Position numbers and translations under genes: made by a program. From NCBI RefSeq assembly GCF_910592395.1, contig NC_088313.1, positions 19,670,437 through 19,734,436 of the forward strand: a stretch of DNA of 64,000 nt, in the 5' to 3' direction. Position 1 is the first letter of the stretch, and every line of letters begins with the position of its first letter. This DNA comes from Lineus longissimus (taxonomy: Eukaryota > Nemertea > Pilidiophora > Heteronemertea > Lineidae). Under the pieces are notes generated by a model that had not been told where the DNA came from, did no database searches, and was given only the letters and a program-made list of their open reading frames with translations. Below, one piece after another: positions 24,063 to 36,700 of this stretch.

Positions 24063-27000
24063 AACATGATCTGAATACATGTATACAACAATGATGTGGA
24101 TAATGGGCAGTCTCTCGTCCACATGAATATGAATTTTACAGTAGAGTCTATTTGGCTGAGTGTGTTTCACGACTAATAATTCATATTCATTGCCATATAG
24201 GTCAGTCACTTCTCCAAATTACTCCATAATATACATTTTTCGGAAAACAGATACACAAAAACATGATTATATACCTCATATCCATACCAGAGCACAAATA
24301 ATACCAGTGAGTAACAACTTATTTATCAGTTGAGTCCAAATGTAACGAGTTCTGTGAAGTGTGATCCAATCGCTACCAGCACTACAATATTTATATTTGA
24401 AGAGAGGCTTTAGGTTAGATCCAGGTTGGTCAGATTGAGTTAGACGAAGCCGCCGATAGGGGTCTCTCCTATATCGCTGTACATTGAAACTATTCACGCC
24501 TGTACAAGGAATACACTCATTGCTGAATCAAATATGACCCAGACCCTATCTGCATAAACGGATTCCCTAGATCCTGCCTATAGCTCCCATTTAAGGAAGA
24601 TTTCTATGTCTCGATTGCCGCTGCGCTCGCTGATAGCAGTACATAAACAGCTTGCGACCATCCTGATACAATATCTTTTGGTGATGTATCGTCATGTTTT
24701 ATTTATATGTTGCAGTCGACTTCCTCACGAATTACTCAGGATTGAAAAATGTTACCAGACAGCACTCCGTCTTCCATTCCAAATGCCACGCTAGAGGGAC
24801 TCAATTTAATTTCTTTGCCACCGGGACAGTCCTTTTTTGGCAAAGGAACTCACTGCTATTCTATTTCTGGACTGATGCTCAGTGCCTTAGACAAGCAAGG
24901 TTGCTGACAACACAGATTACGTTCAGCTCCCGTCACCGCATAGCAGCCCGCAGCCTCGTTAGCTTTGCGGCCGTCTCACCGTCAAACCCATCAAGGATAA
25001 AATCCGACCATGCCCAATCCCTCTTCATAACGGATATACGCAGACGCATTCATACTGTCTGTTTCTGTCTGATAACATTTGTTTTGTTATCCGTGGTTTC
25101 CCTGAGCTATAACTCTGCCTGATCGGTGGACCCAATATCATAAGTGACCAGCCACATTCGAACTATACTCTATTAGGACGTTGAGCAACTGTGGATTTCC
25201 GGACGTTTCTCATCCGAATGGTTGGTGTTATACTCCAGGCTACATTAGTAGTAACAAGACCAAGAAGATTGATTACAAATTCCATGTACTGGCTATGATT
25301 TGTTCCATCCCCCGTGACCACTGCAACGAGAAATGTTCACAGATTATTCGTAGATGATCAGCTGATTGCATTCTAACTTTACCTGGTTGTACCCCCAACT
25401 TGACAGTGGAGGCAGGTCCCAATATGTCGACTGCATGCGTAAAGGGCATTCCAGACTCCACCAGACCTGGAGACACGGTGAGACTAGGGCTACATCCAAT
25501 ACAGACATGAGAATAATCCAAAAGGAAGTCAAGCGGAGTCTCAAGGAGCGATACACATCCGGCCATTCGAATCTTCCAGGATCAGGATGGCAGCTGTCAA
25601 CAGCCTCCGGCGGGATACCCCGGGCTCGACATGATACACGCTCGAAAGGGAAGTCACGTCAGAACAGATCTCAAATATTAAAAAAAAGATGCCAAAGCTG
25701 GTGATTATGAAGAAAGTATGAAAATAACATCCTGCTTTTCCTCTCAATATTAATAAAACTTAACACTAGTTTGTAGCTACTGACTTGTCGCCATGATGTT
25801 TCTTTTTCAGATTTCAAGAGATTATATGTCTTATCATTCGGATTTATTGTCATTACTATTTCTTTGACACTCAAATGGATTTTACCGGATATTGTATGAC
25901 AGAACAGGAAATTATCAGGTTGATGCCGACATGCGAAGGGATGAGCAACCTTGATGATACCGATTGACAGTCCAAAGCTGTCGGGAATAAGCTTAAAGGC
26001 ATGATTCTTTGTGAAGCCTCTCTCGCTTTGTGAAGCGAGCTAAGGTAAATCTGCCGGCAATTTTCATTGATGCACTTTTGCAGTAACGGGATTAACTTCA
26101 CTTAGTCAAACTCTTGCGAGCGACGCCGCCTTATAGACGATATTTTAAGGCACGGCCCACTTTGTAGAGACACTGGTACAAGGAAGACTCCTGGATTGTA
26201 GCCGGAAGATGCATCGTTTACGCGGACAGTGAACGTCTGTTCAGGTCAACAACCCATTAGCTTTGCAATAGCATTCCGCGAAGATGACGTCACTGCAGCT
26301 GCTGCCCTCTATTTCCCCATCGCTGAATTACAGGCAATGTCGGACAAACATGCGGTTTCGTAATGGATTCAGGCTTTCTAACTGGGGCAGTTATATTCAA
26401 TCTGGCACATGTCCGAGTGTTGGAAATACTACATAATTGTTCTGAATATTTCTCTCTCTGACTCTATGGTATCATTCATGCTAAAAACAATGCAGGGTCA
26501 AAGATAATTGACTTTGAAATAAGCTCAAATGCGTAGAAATAAGTGTCGATGTCCGACTGTCACGTGACTAAAACGTCATCAATATCTTATTCAAATGACC
26601 TTGTGAGCTATAAATAGTAACGTCGCGGAATGCTATTGAATACATACGGCTTTGCAATGGAACCAAAACGTCGTTTATCATAGACGATTACCCGGCTGTC
26701 GCAAGCAACCTTGTAAGCGAAATAATACTGACAAGGAGGCACAGGGGTGCGATACAAATAACCTAACTGGCTGTCTCTGACAACGACTACAATGGCATTC
26801 AGTCATATATCGTGACAACTAGCTTTTGGCGTGAAATATGGATATAAAGTTACTGCCCCGGGTAGTCAATGATACGTCTAAGACATATCGGGTAGGGATA
26901 TACATGTATGTCGTAAATGTGACCATGGTTTTAGAGATCGCATCGTGTAGTTCGAACAACCACATCCGTTTTCTTCAAACTTCTAAAGTTGAAATCACGT

Positions 27001-28659
27001 GCATTGTATGGTAACACTAATTTGACTCATGCTCGCATTGATTTTTATAACGCATGCGATCTTTCAATTTTGTTACTGTTGTGTGAAAGAACAAATATAT
27101 TGAAATCACATTCAGTGTAAAGCTACCCCCAAGTGCCCCAGCCATAGAAAGGCAATTTTTGAAAAAGCGTTCATTTTGCCATGTACTTAAAATAGATCAT
27201 TGCCACAGAGCACAGAAGGCCCGACACGCTCATGAAACCAGTGGAGACCTGCAACCCTGGATCTGTCTGGCACTGCATTACATTATACTGCAAGAACCTT
27301 AAAGGCCTACGCCGTGCGTGTGCACCGTATTTACTTGTGCCACGAGTATGAAAATAAGCACAGTCACTGTACAGTAACCAGACGTTTCAATGTGTAAGTG
27401 AACATCTACCTTTAGCGTGTCTGTATCGGCACATAAAGCAGCAACCTTGAAATGTTATTCATTTTGCATTTGTGTTTATATGAGATCTCAAATTCACTTT
27501 CAAATTTCAAACGATTGGGAAAAACACTTTTACTGGAACCATGAATCAGAGTCGCACGTTTTTCGGTATAATAGCATCACGCTATCTCATTTCCAAAGCA
27601 AAATTGATTTAAAGGAGTTGACGGCTTTTTACTGCAGTGTGTTTGTTCTTCTTCAAGTTCATCAGTAAACTATTTTTCTGAACGTGTTTAATGCTTTTCT
27701 AATTTTGTTTCAGCTCTTAGATAGTAGATCCGAGGTTACGTCAACCGCTACTAGTTTAGTGACGAAGTTCCGTTTCTCAATTTCCCTTTTTCAAAATCTC
27801 CCTTTTGGGCCTTCCGATGGAAATATTGAGCCGGTGCGATATCCATTTTCTGTATAGCACCGTGGTGAATCAGAACAAAACTGATACTCCGTCAATCAAT
27901 CATAAATGATATTCGCTTCATAATGTGATAACTAAATTTTCTTATCCGTTTATTTCATCGTGACGAGGCGGTGTGTCGTATTCGGCAAAAACCTTGAAAG
28001 GAAATGTTAAAGTTCATCCGGCAATTCCCAAGCGCTAATATATCAACGTGAACCATCTGCGATCGTCGTACTTATTTCGTGTGGTTTCCCCAATTGATTG
28101 CTGATCGGGAAGGTATATTGCGACACACGTTTCGTCCGCAAAACGAGATTTCCAATGTCATGAAGTCATTGGGTTCACTATCAAATACACTTACTGCCCA
28201 AGATATTAAAGACACCATTCTTGCCGTTTACGTTAAGAACCATTGCAGGAGCACTATACAAAGACTGTCAGAATAACACAAAGACAGAAAGAAGAAACCT
28301 GTAAGAAGAGTGCTTGCGAAAAAATATTCTTTTCGCGATCTTGATAGCATTTGTTTGCTTCCGATAGGAAAAAGTGGTGTACTTTGTGCGATTGTTTGCG
28401 GGGAAGATTGAAATGCTTCGGATTAATAACGTAATCTTCGGGAATGTCTCTTCAAATAATCAGCTGATTGTTAACTGTCCGCCGTGGCCCCGCTGTAATG
28501 TGCCAGGTTGTTTTGTGCAAACACAGACTGTGAATCAGACCAGTGTTTTAGCTGTTGGCCCATTTCATTCAAGTTTCTTTTTTGTACTAAGACTATTAGC
28601 ATGAGCCAGGTCACAGAAAGTGACAACCGTATGGCCCGCCAAATCCTCATGCTTGATTA

Positions 28660-28752
28660 ACATCGAGCGACACGGTATACGGGTACGCCGGCAAAAAGGC
28701 TCATGACAAACCATTGTTCGCCAGCGCGTCCGTTTACCGTGTCGCTCGATGT
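28660..28752. repeat. Foldback: 23-bp inverted repeat with one mismatch
   Basis: acatcgagcgacacggta at 28660 with its continuation to 28682 pairs with 28730-28752 at 22 of 23 positions. The pairing continues imperfectly inward over a 47-nt centre. This could be a small foldback MITE or a transcribed hairpin. No duplicated target site is obvious. Confidence 0.75.
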
Positions 28753-29052
28753 AACACCGCCTTAGCTCATTTCTAGCTTTTTCCAGATATCTCACATCAA
28801 ACTGCGGATCGTTCGTTGATTACTGCAAGGATTGTTCACTCCAGATGAGGTTATCAATGTTTTATTGGAAACTACATTGCACTTACCACCATAGTGACAG
28901 CTAGGCGGATTGAAGGAATTGGCACTGTAATGTTTTTATGGCCAACTCCCTAGGAATGCTGTTGATTTCGATCCAATGTAGCAAGTTGAGTGACCAGGAA
29001 GTATCGCTGGACACACTTTATCCTGATTATCTGAAAGATTGCTGTTTCCATT

Positions 29053-29125
29053 CAGGCCTTGATGGTTCAACGGTTAGAATGCTGGACATTCTATCTGGTG
29101 GTCACGGGTTCTACTCCCCGTAAAT
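29053..29125 (+). repeat. tRNA-derived SINE head or tRNA pseudogene
   Basis: The stretch has an A-box-like gatggttcaacggttagaat and a B-box-like gggttctactcccc at tRNA spacing, with a short anticodon-arm-like segment between them. It resembles the Glu/Asp tRNA layout. The T arm and acceptor stem contain mismatches, so a functional tRNA gene is unlikely. Confidence 0.45.
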
Positions 29126-30745
29126 CCACTACATTTTCTTTTTTTCCTCTTCATTTTCTCGGTATTTATTCATTCATGTGGAGTAATTGTCATATACCAT
29201 CAAGAAATATTGCACATAGAAGCTTCACGTTGGATGCATGATTTCCATTGCTTGCCACCAGGTGGCTCTTATTACCGAATTATGTATTTTACTTGAATCC
29301 GACTTGAGTCATGCGCCGCGAATCGCAGAACCTATTCCTGTACAGCAGCGCAGCGTAAAATAAGAAAGCCAACGTGTGCGTTGTCGCAATCGCATGCAGT
29401 GGGAAGATGCTGGGAGCGAGTGCCAGCAACGACTATCTAGACTCGCCAATGCTGAAGATCATCTCGCAGCGCCATCTGCTTTTTCTGTTCCCCTTGCACG
29501 TTATGGCTCAGCCTCGGCGTTCTTCATTCTGCAGTGGTGGCAATGGAAACGCGCGTGGCAGACGACACATCGTACTCGTTCCTTTGCTAAACGCGGGCGT
29601 TGTGTTTGTACAAACACGGACCAGAATTTGAGTTTTGCCTTCGATTTTGTTAAGCAAAAAAATCGCATTGGTCTATGAAACCGAAAAAAAGCAGGAAGGA
29701 TTGTGTCATTAACCACGATATCGATCAAAGGTACAACTTTCCTGTTTTGAGGAAACAAATTGAGGAAAAGGATTTTAACTTTCTTATGGAAAATGGAGTT
29801 ACAATGTTAGTAATTTTTGTAATTTTGTTGCCAACTGCCGAGTTACGTGGATATAAAAAGGATGAAATAACGTGCCATTAATCGGAATTATCTAAAGGTT
29901 TTGTGTGTAGTATATTTTTTGACTCGATAACCAGGGCAATGACTAAGCCAGTGTGATTGAAATAAGGGAGATTCGCGATGCATCGTACTAAATCGTGTGC
30001 TGCAAGTTCACTAGCTTCCACAAACAGGGCCAAAAAATCTGTCGGGATCTATGGGGATTAGGTAAATACGATTGAGTGTTTCTACCACAAAGGTAGGTAC
30101 GACGCAGCCTAACATAAACTCTTGCAGAATTAGATGAGTACGCACATGCAATTGAAGAATAGAAGAATGAAAGATCTTCTACATCTCAAGCAGCCTGGAG
30201 CCAATCGGCTGCGCGACCTGTGCGTGGAATGACAGAGGATAACACTCAAGATTGGAGTTTTGATGGTCGAAAGTGTAAAATGCAGGAGTGAATTTAGCTC
30301 AACATTACGTTGTAACCCTGATATATATATTCACGTTCTCAAGATTACGTTGTGTCTTTGTCATTGTGATATTCAGAAAGATTGTGATGGGGGTGTGAGA
30401 TGATTGTGGTAAGGAATACTTACACAGTCGCGGAAGGATGAATGTGTTTTTGCGCGACAGATGTCAATGCGCCATTCAGGAGAATTGCAGTCGGGTTCGT
30501 CGTAAAGCATTCGCTTCGGCTGAATGAGAGCTCACTGAGGCTAACTTATTGCTTGGTAGGAACATCTTAAAGAATTGGCAAGTAAGACACCATTAAACCG
30601 TGAGTACGTAGAGTGACCACTTGCGGTGGGCTACGGATTCAGGGGTTCTTTTTCACAAATATCAATGCGAGGAACCAAGCCTTCGCGCCAGATAGACTTC
30701 GCACCATTAGACTTAAGGAGAGAGTAACAGGCGTACGCTACCCTC

Positions 30746-33700
30746 ATGCCGCTCAACTATTCGACAGGGGACAACCCCCTGGGGTGGATAAACCTCTTCA
30801 ACACCACAATGATGCCGCAGGTCTCCAATAGCGTCGTCCAAGGCATTGAACCGCCAAGTCACGATATACCTCTGTACATGTTACTAACTGTAACAATTTT
30901 ATACGTATTGATATTTGTGTTCGGTACTGTTGGGAATATTCTTGTGGCATTTGTGATATGGCGTAACCGGGAAATGAGGAATTCCACCAATGTGTTTCTG
31001 ATGAACCTGAGCCTGGCGGATCTCTTGGTCTTACTCGTCACGATGCCCACTGCTCTCATGGAGTTACATACGAGGGAGAAATGGTACCTAGGAGAAGCCA
31101 TGTGTAAGTATCAATTATGTTACTAAAGCCCAGTGGTACGTTGACACAGTGTCGAAACACTCACTCACTCACTCATCCCTCCAGGCATCACGGTCCTAAC
31201 TTATCTGTATCAACACCTCGCTTACAACTTCAGCACTCGCGGACTACAACATCCATCCAGCAAGTCCGGAATCGTCCCCTTTCGCGATCGCCTCCGATAT
31301 TCTCCGGTTGCCACTTGTGACTAATGTTGTTTTGTTTCTCGGTCACCCATCCTCCGATAAACCGCTCTGCTCCGAGGACGAATCCGGCGGAACCGCTATC
31401 GACGTAGCATATCTGCTGAAGACAGTCACGTCATGCATAAATTGTACTCATTCTTTGCAAGCTGACAGATATTTTAACAATCAGAAATGGCTCATATTAT
31501 ACTTGGCACAGTTTTCAGTAGCCATGAAGTGAAAATTATAGCTTGGCAAACAAGTGCTGGCCGGACTCGGGACACCTCCATACGGACAAACTACTCCATT
31601 GCCTGCGGCAACGCGCTCTTGATAAGGGACATTTGGAATGACACAAAAAACTGTATTCTGCAGATGAATGCACCACAATTTCACGTACGAATGAATCCAC
31701 CTGGTCAATCATTATCCTCAGTGCAGCAATGGGTATCGATACCCAGTTGGTCATCATAACCTGCTGAATAAGGCACGAAGGTGAACGGATCGATTTCTGA
31801 TGAACCATTCGTCGTCCATACGGGAAAACTTGAAAACCATGAATCTAGTTAATAAACTAGCAGCTGCAGAGCGAATTAGCATTACTTAAATATCAATGTA
31901 CATGTACCTCTAAGTTTTGGTACGCGCGGCGATTTTGCATCGAATTCCATTTCCTTTCGCTTGCCTGCAACATGTGCGTACACACCGGACGCAGTGGACC
32001 GGCCTCGTTCCTCACACTAAGAGACAGTATGAATAGGATGACGAAATGGAAGTGAAGATGTTCAGCGACATAAAAACAGAGTTGTATTTCATTGAGAATC
32101 AGCGCTGTCATTTACAATTGGATTTTGATTTCTCGCCTTTGTGCTTTGTTACGAGTCCAGGACGAGTGTTAAAATTGCACACTTAGAGAAACTCAATTTA
32201 CTGATGACGCATTAAGCCGACTGCTTCGTATGTATTAAGGAATGAACGGGACTAATTTTGATTACGCTACTAACTAATGAATTTATTAGCTCACTTAACG
32301 CCGAGATGTTGAAAATTTGAAAGATTACGAGAAGACTAAAGCACTTGGTAAGCACCAGACGGAGACTGCAACAGCACTTTGATGAGGGGTTGAACAACCT
32401 GGCCCTATTCTTCTCAAACCTTGCTGTTAAGAGAGCATGTATTTTGTTTCTAACTTCTGCTAATCGTGGTGATAAGTCAAAGTCCTCTACGGAGTATTGG
32501 GCTTGTTGGATTATGACATCCAATATCTGTGGTAATCGAAACTATAACGGTCTCCGACGACGCACATGAGACACTTCTTGCCTTTAAGAGCATTAGCATC
32601 GAGAACCTCCAGACGCCCCGTCACTTTACCTTGGTCGGGTATGTAATCTACTGACAGGCTGGTACCAGGGGTCGAAGCCGTCACCTCATCGATTCGGTGT
32701 TGGACAAAGTAGTCCCGACTATTCGGGTAATACCGGAAGGTGGCATTGAGGAGGTAAAACCTCGCAAATTGATCTGCTACACGAGGTTCGCCTCTGCCGG
32801 TGCAGGTGACAGTAAATGGCTGAAGATATTAAGATATTCATATAATCATTATACAAGTTAATAAATGTGTCGATGAGAAGTTGACTCTGACCCTTAATAC
32901 CCGACGATAGATCGATTTGACCAAATTTATGATTGTAATCAAATTGTCTTTCAAAACAAAAAGGAAAAAGATTGAACTAAAAAAAAAAAATTTAGGATAA
33001 GATGTGTGTGTTTGACCTACCTCTTTGTCTAACCAACTCAGTTTCGGCTCTCGGCTAACCAGTTTAAAAGGGGTGAACCATATAGTCGCGAAGGTCAAGG
33101 TCGCCTCCCTCCCTCCTGCACGCGCCTTGCACTTGTACTTCCGGTAGGTTCCATCCACCGCAAACGCATCTGACGCCACAGTCTTTGTGCCGATGATGGT
33201 GGATGTGTTCTCAAAGGTCTGCCATGTTGCATTCTTGGGGAAGAACATACTTGTCTGTATGACGGGATTGTTGCTGGCATGCGCTATGCATCGGATTGAC
33301 TGGGCCCATTTCAGTGTCCTGGGAAGAGGGATGAGGTAGTTCCCGTTCGATTCCTGAAAAGGCTGCCCTCTGTAGAGAAAGTCCAATTCATTGTAAACTG
33401 TTAGGGCTGGTGTAGCCACCTGGCGGCTGCGAACGTCGAAGAAAGCTCTGATCCTGTAGCTGATATAGTATTTGTGGGGATCGGAACTCGGAAGCAAATA
33501 GAAGTAGGCGGAAAAGCGCGTCGCGACAAACACCCCGCTATCGGCCTCAGACCACGGTTTGAAATCCATAGAAACGCCCCAAGTTTTCGTTCTATCATCA
33601 TTGGTGTTTGAGCTTGGTGAATATCTCACGTTTTGGGCCGTGTAAGGCATAGCTCCATTATTCTCCAACCTTTGCTGAACTGTCAAGCGGTCGCCTTCCC

Positions 33701-36700
33701 GCCGGATATGCCGCCCGTATTCGTAAACTGAATAGGCTACAGGATTGGCCTTCGCCCCAAACGGCACGCTTAGGAACTCGCCCGGCTGGACAACGTACTC
33801 CGGCGCCGGCACTTTGGTCATAACCGGGAAATGGATAGCTCCGTTGAAAATCCTTCCGATTGTTGCTGTATTCACGATGTATTCGATTGTAGTGCAAGGA
33901 TTGTGGACTAATATCTGAAGGCCTAGGTTCTTGGGGGCATTCTCCATGGTCTCTGCTGTGATGCGGACCAGTGTGGCATTGCCGCTTTTCTGTTGGTAAA
34001 CTTGGAACTGGTCATCCCCTGAAACAAGCATGCGCCAAATCGTTAGGAAAGGCCCTTTGAGTAAACGATGTGTGCTTGTTATTGAGAGTGAAACTTGGAT
34101 GGTTGTCGTTTCTTCGTTTACTGCTAAACGACTTCAGGGGTGCAAATGATGTATGGTGTGTTGAAAAGAGCAAATGATATATGGTGTATTAAAAAGTGCA
34201 AATGATGTATGGTGTATTGAAAAGAGCAAATGATATGGTGTATTAAAAAGTGCAAATGATGTATGGTGTATTGAAAAGAGCAAATGATATATGGTGTATT
34301 AAAAAGTGCAAATGATGTATGGTGTATTGAAAAGAGCAAATGATATATGGTGTATTAAAAAGTGCAAATGATGTATGGTGTATTGAAAAGAGCAAATGAT
34401 ATGTGGTGTATTAAAAAGTGCAAATGATGTATGGTGTATTGAAAAGTGCAAATGATGTATGGTGTATGGTATTTGGTGTATGGAAATCGATGAGAAATGT
34501 CGGGAGAAATCGGTGTACTTCAAAGAAAGTGTTCCCCAATCAAAGTCGGATGGATTGCGCTTACTGTTTAATATTTGAAGCTATTTCTTTGTAACGCATT
34601 AGAAAGAATGACCAGCTTACCATTCTCCGGTATGTAGTAGTATAAGGCTCTACTTTTAGGCCAGTCCTCATACCAGTATCTTACGTGCCAGTTGACGCTA
34701 ACTGGATATGCTGACGACACCTTCGCCTCGACCACGAGTGGTCTGTCTGTAAAACTGTAGTCGTGAAACACCGGTGGTGGATATGGACCAACACATCCTT
34801 CAAAATCTTGGCCGTACACCTGGAACCAAACGTGAAAACATTGGATTATGCCTACAGTTAGTCGTTTAAGAGCAAAATCAAACCACTTTTAGGGAGTGTT
34901 TTGACGATGGAATGAGTAAGGGCAGCAAATGTCCAAACGGTCCTATGATCCAAGATATGTCGTGTGAAATACACCTACCTTGGACCTTGTGACGCTGAGC
35001 AGCAAAATGACCACGAAGTAGCCGCGATCCATGTTGACTCCTGTCCTGTTCTCTCCTGGGCCACTCTTGGTTTGAGAGTTCAGAATGAAACAGCCCGTTT
35101 CAACCCCAACCTTTGGCGATATCCATTACCTCGTCCCTCGGCGTGAGTCGTTAGATTATAGTCTAACCTCTGCAGTTTGGTTGCTGTAAATCTATGTATG
35201 TTTTTGAGCATACAATGTTCATTGACTGAACTTTCAAACCAAAGGTCACCCTGCCGACGAGTTTAATCGTTCACAATAATTTTCATCATTATTGACACAG
35301 ATAATGCTGGAAATCATTGCCTTTAGAGGAGAATTCGGTTTGTAAGCGAGTGATGTTTGCGAAAACTATTAGAGATGACCAATTTTAATCAGCTGCGAAG
35401 TCCTGGTGATTGTACACATCATTGGCCCGGTTTGAAATTAACACAGCTTGGCCATAAAACCGTTCTGTGTAACCTGGCTCCCGCATATGGTCTTTCCTTC
35501 TGGCAAGACACTTAAACGCTTTGTCACATGTTCCCGACATTTCATACACAATTAAGCTCAAAGCCGACAGACATGAACAACGAATAGCGACCCTGAGTGA
35601 TCTAATTAATCGTATCGTCCGCAAGAAAGGTTGTCGCGAGTGGTTTGTGGTCGGGTTAAACGACAGATGTACCATTTTGACAAACAGCGTGTATGCGGGA
35701 AGTCTACAGCTCATCAATTTGCGTACCTCTCACCTGCAACAATTACATGGAAATGTACCTTCGCCGGTAGTCATTAATGAACCTCACATTAGTGCCTTCC
35801 AATCTTTACATAAACTTATAGTTAACCTGCATTATGGATAATTCATCTTTGCTTTGGAGAAGTAAATAAGTCTTCGTGGCCGCCACTTTTCTCCTGGTGT
35901 TCACCGCCAGGGATCATATGTGGCGGTTTCTCATGGTGCGTATTTGCCTTTGAGCGATGACAAGTGATGTCAATTTCGCGGTCACCAATTCAGCCTGACT
36001 GAAACATCACCCAGTGACAGTCAGAAGTGACCTGATACAAACGATGTATTGATATTGACGTTGCAAACATCGGCCAAAACTTTTATCAAATTGCAACGCC
36101 TGCTCGAGAGCCAAACGTGGTCAGTCAATACTGGAAAGCAAACACAGAAAAAGTGCCTGCCAAAACCATGAAAGGCAAAGGGTCACCAGACACCGGGACA
36201 AGGGTTCAATTGGCACTCTTAACTAAGCTAATTTGATCAGAGTAAGGGAAGTCCCCTAGAATGTTCCCAAAGAATCGGATGTTCTAAATGAACGTGATCA
36301 ATCGGTTGAGAGTAAGGCAAGCGTGCCACACCGGCCGCCAACAGCTGCCCTGAATTGACAATAGACTCGCCAGAGGCCTTTGCGGGCTGGTAAAATTGAG
36401 GGGCTGTGAGAAGCCTTTCAACCCCTTCAAGTAAAGTGTATCACTATTGTCCCTTGTCCCTGGATGAGCAATTTGTAAACAAAATCATTGCTATTGTCAG
36501 AATACTCAATTTACTTGTACAGAGCAGTATTTTCACTACATTACTAAACCTCGTAGTTCCTAAATTAAATGATTGTGGGTCGAGATGACATAACATCGAT
36601 TAAGTCCTCGCAATCTTGCTGAGTAGGCCAAATCACCCCTATTTGTCTTTTTAGCATGTGCTTAAAATGTTCTCCAACCCAGTTTCCAAATTGGCTATTA

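Larger units (their letters stand above)
15689..30745. other. 15-kb gene-poor interval between the two receptors
   Basis: No protein gene is supported. Open frames up to about 140 codons occur, for example 24694-25122 and both strands of 25270-25700, without recognisable domains or consistent splice signals. The interval contains MITE-like, Harbinger, hairpin and SINE-like pieces listed separately, a 17-18-base C run near 19281, and otherwise apparently unique non-coding DNA. Confidence 0.6.

Noticed and set aside
24694-25122. 142-codon plus-strand frame
   Set aside because: It has no recognisable domain or good splice or start context, and a second frame overlaps it. Chance is sufficient.
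25273-25704. Overlapping ~100-codon frames on both strands in a GC-richer patch
   Set aside because: Neither strand shows a known motif or exon boundaries. It may be an old element, but I cannot support that.
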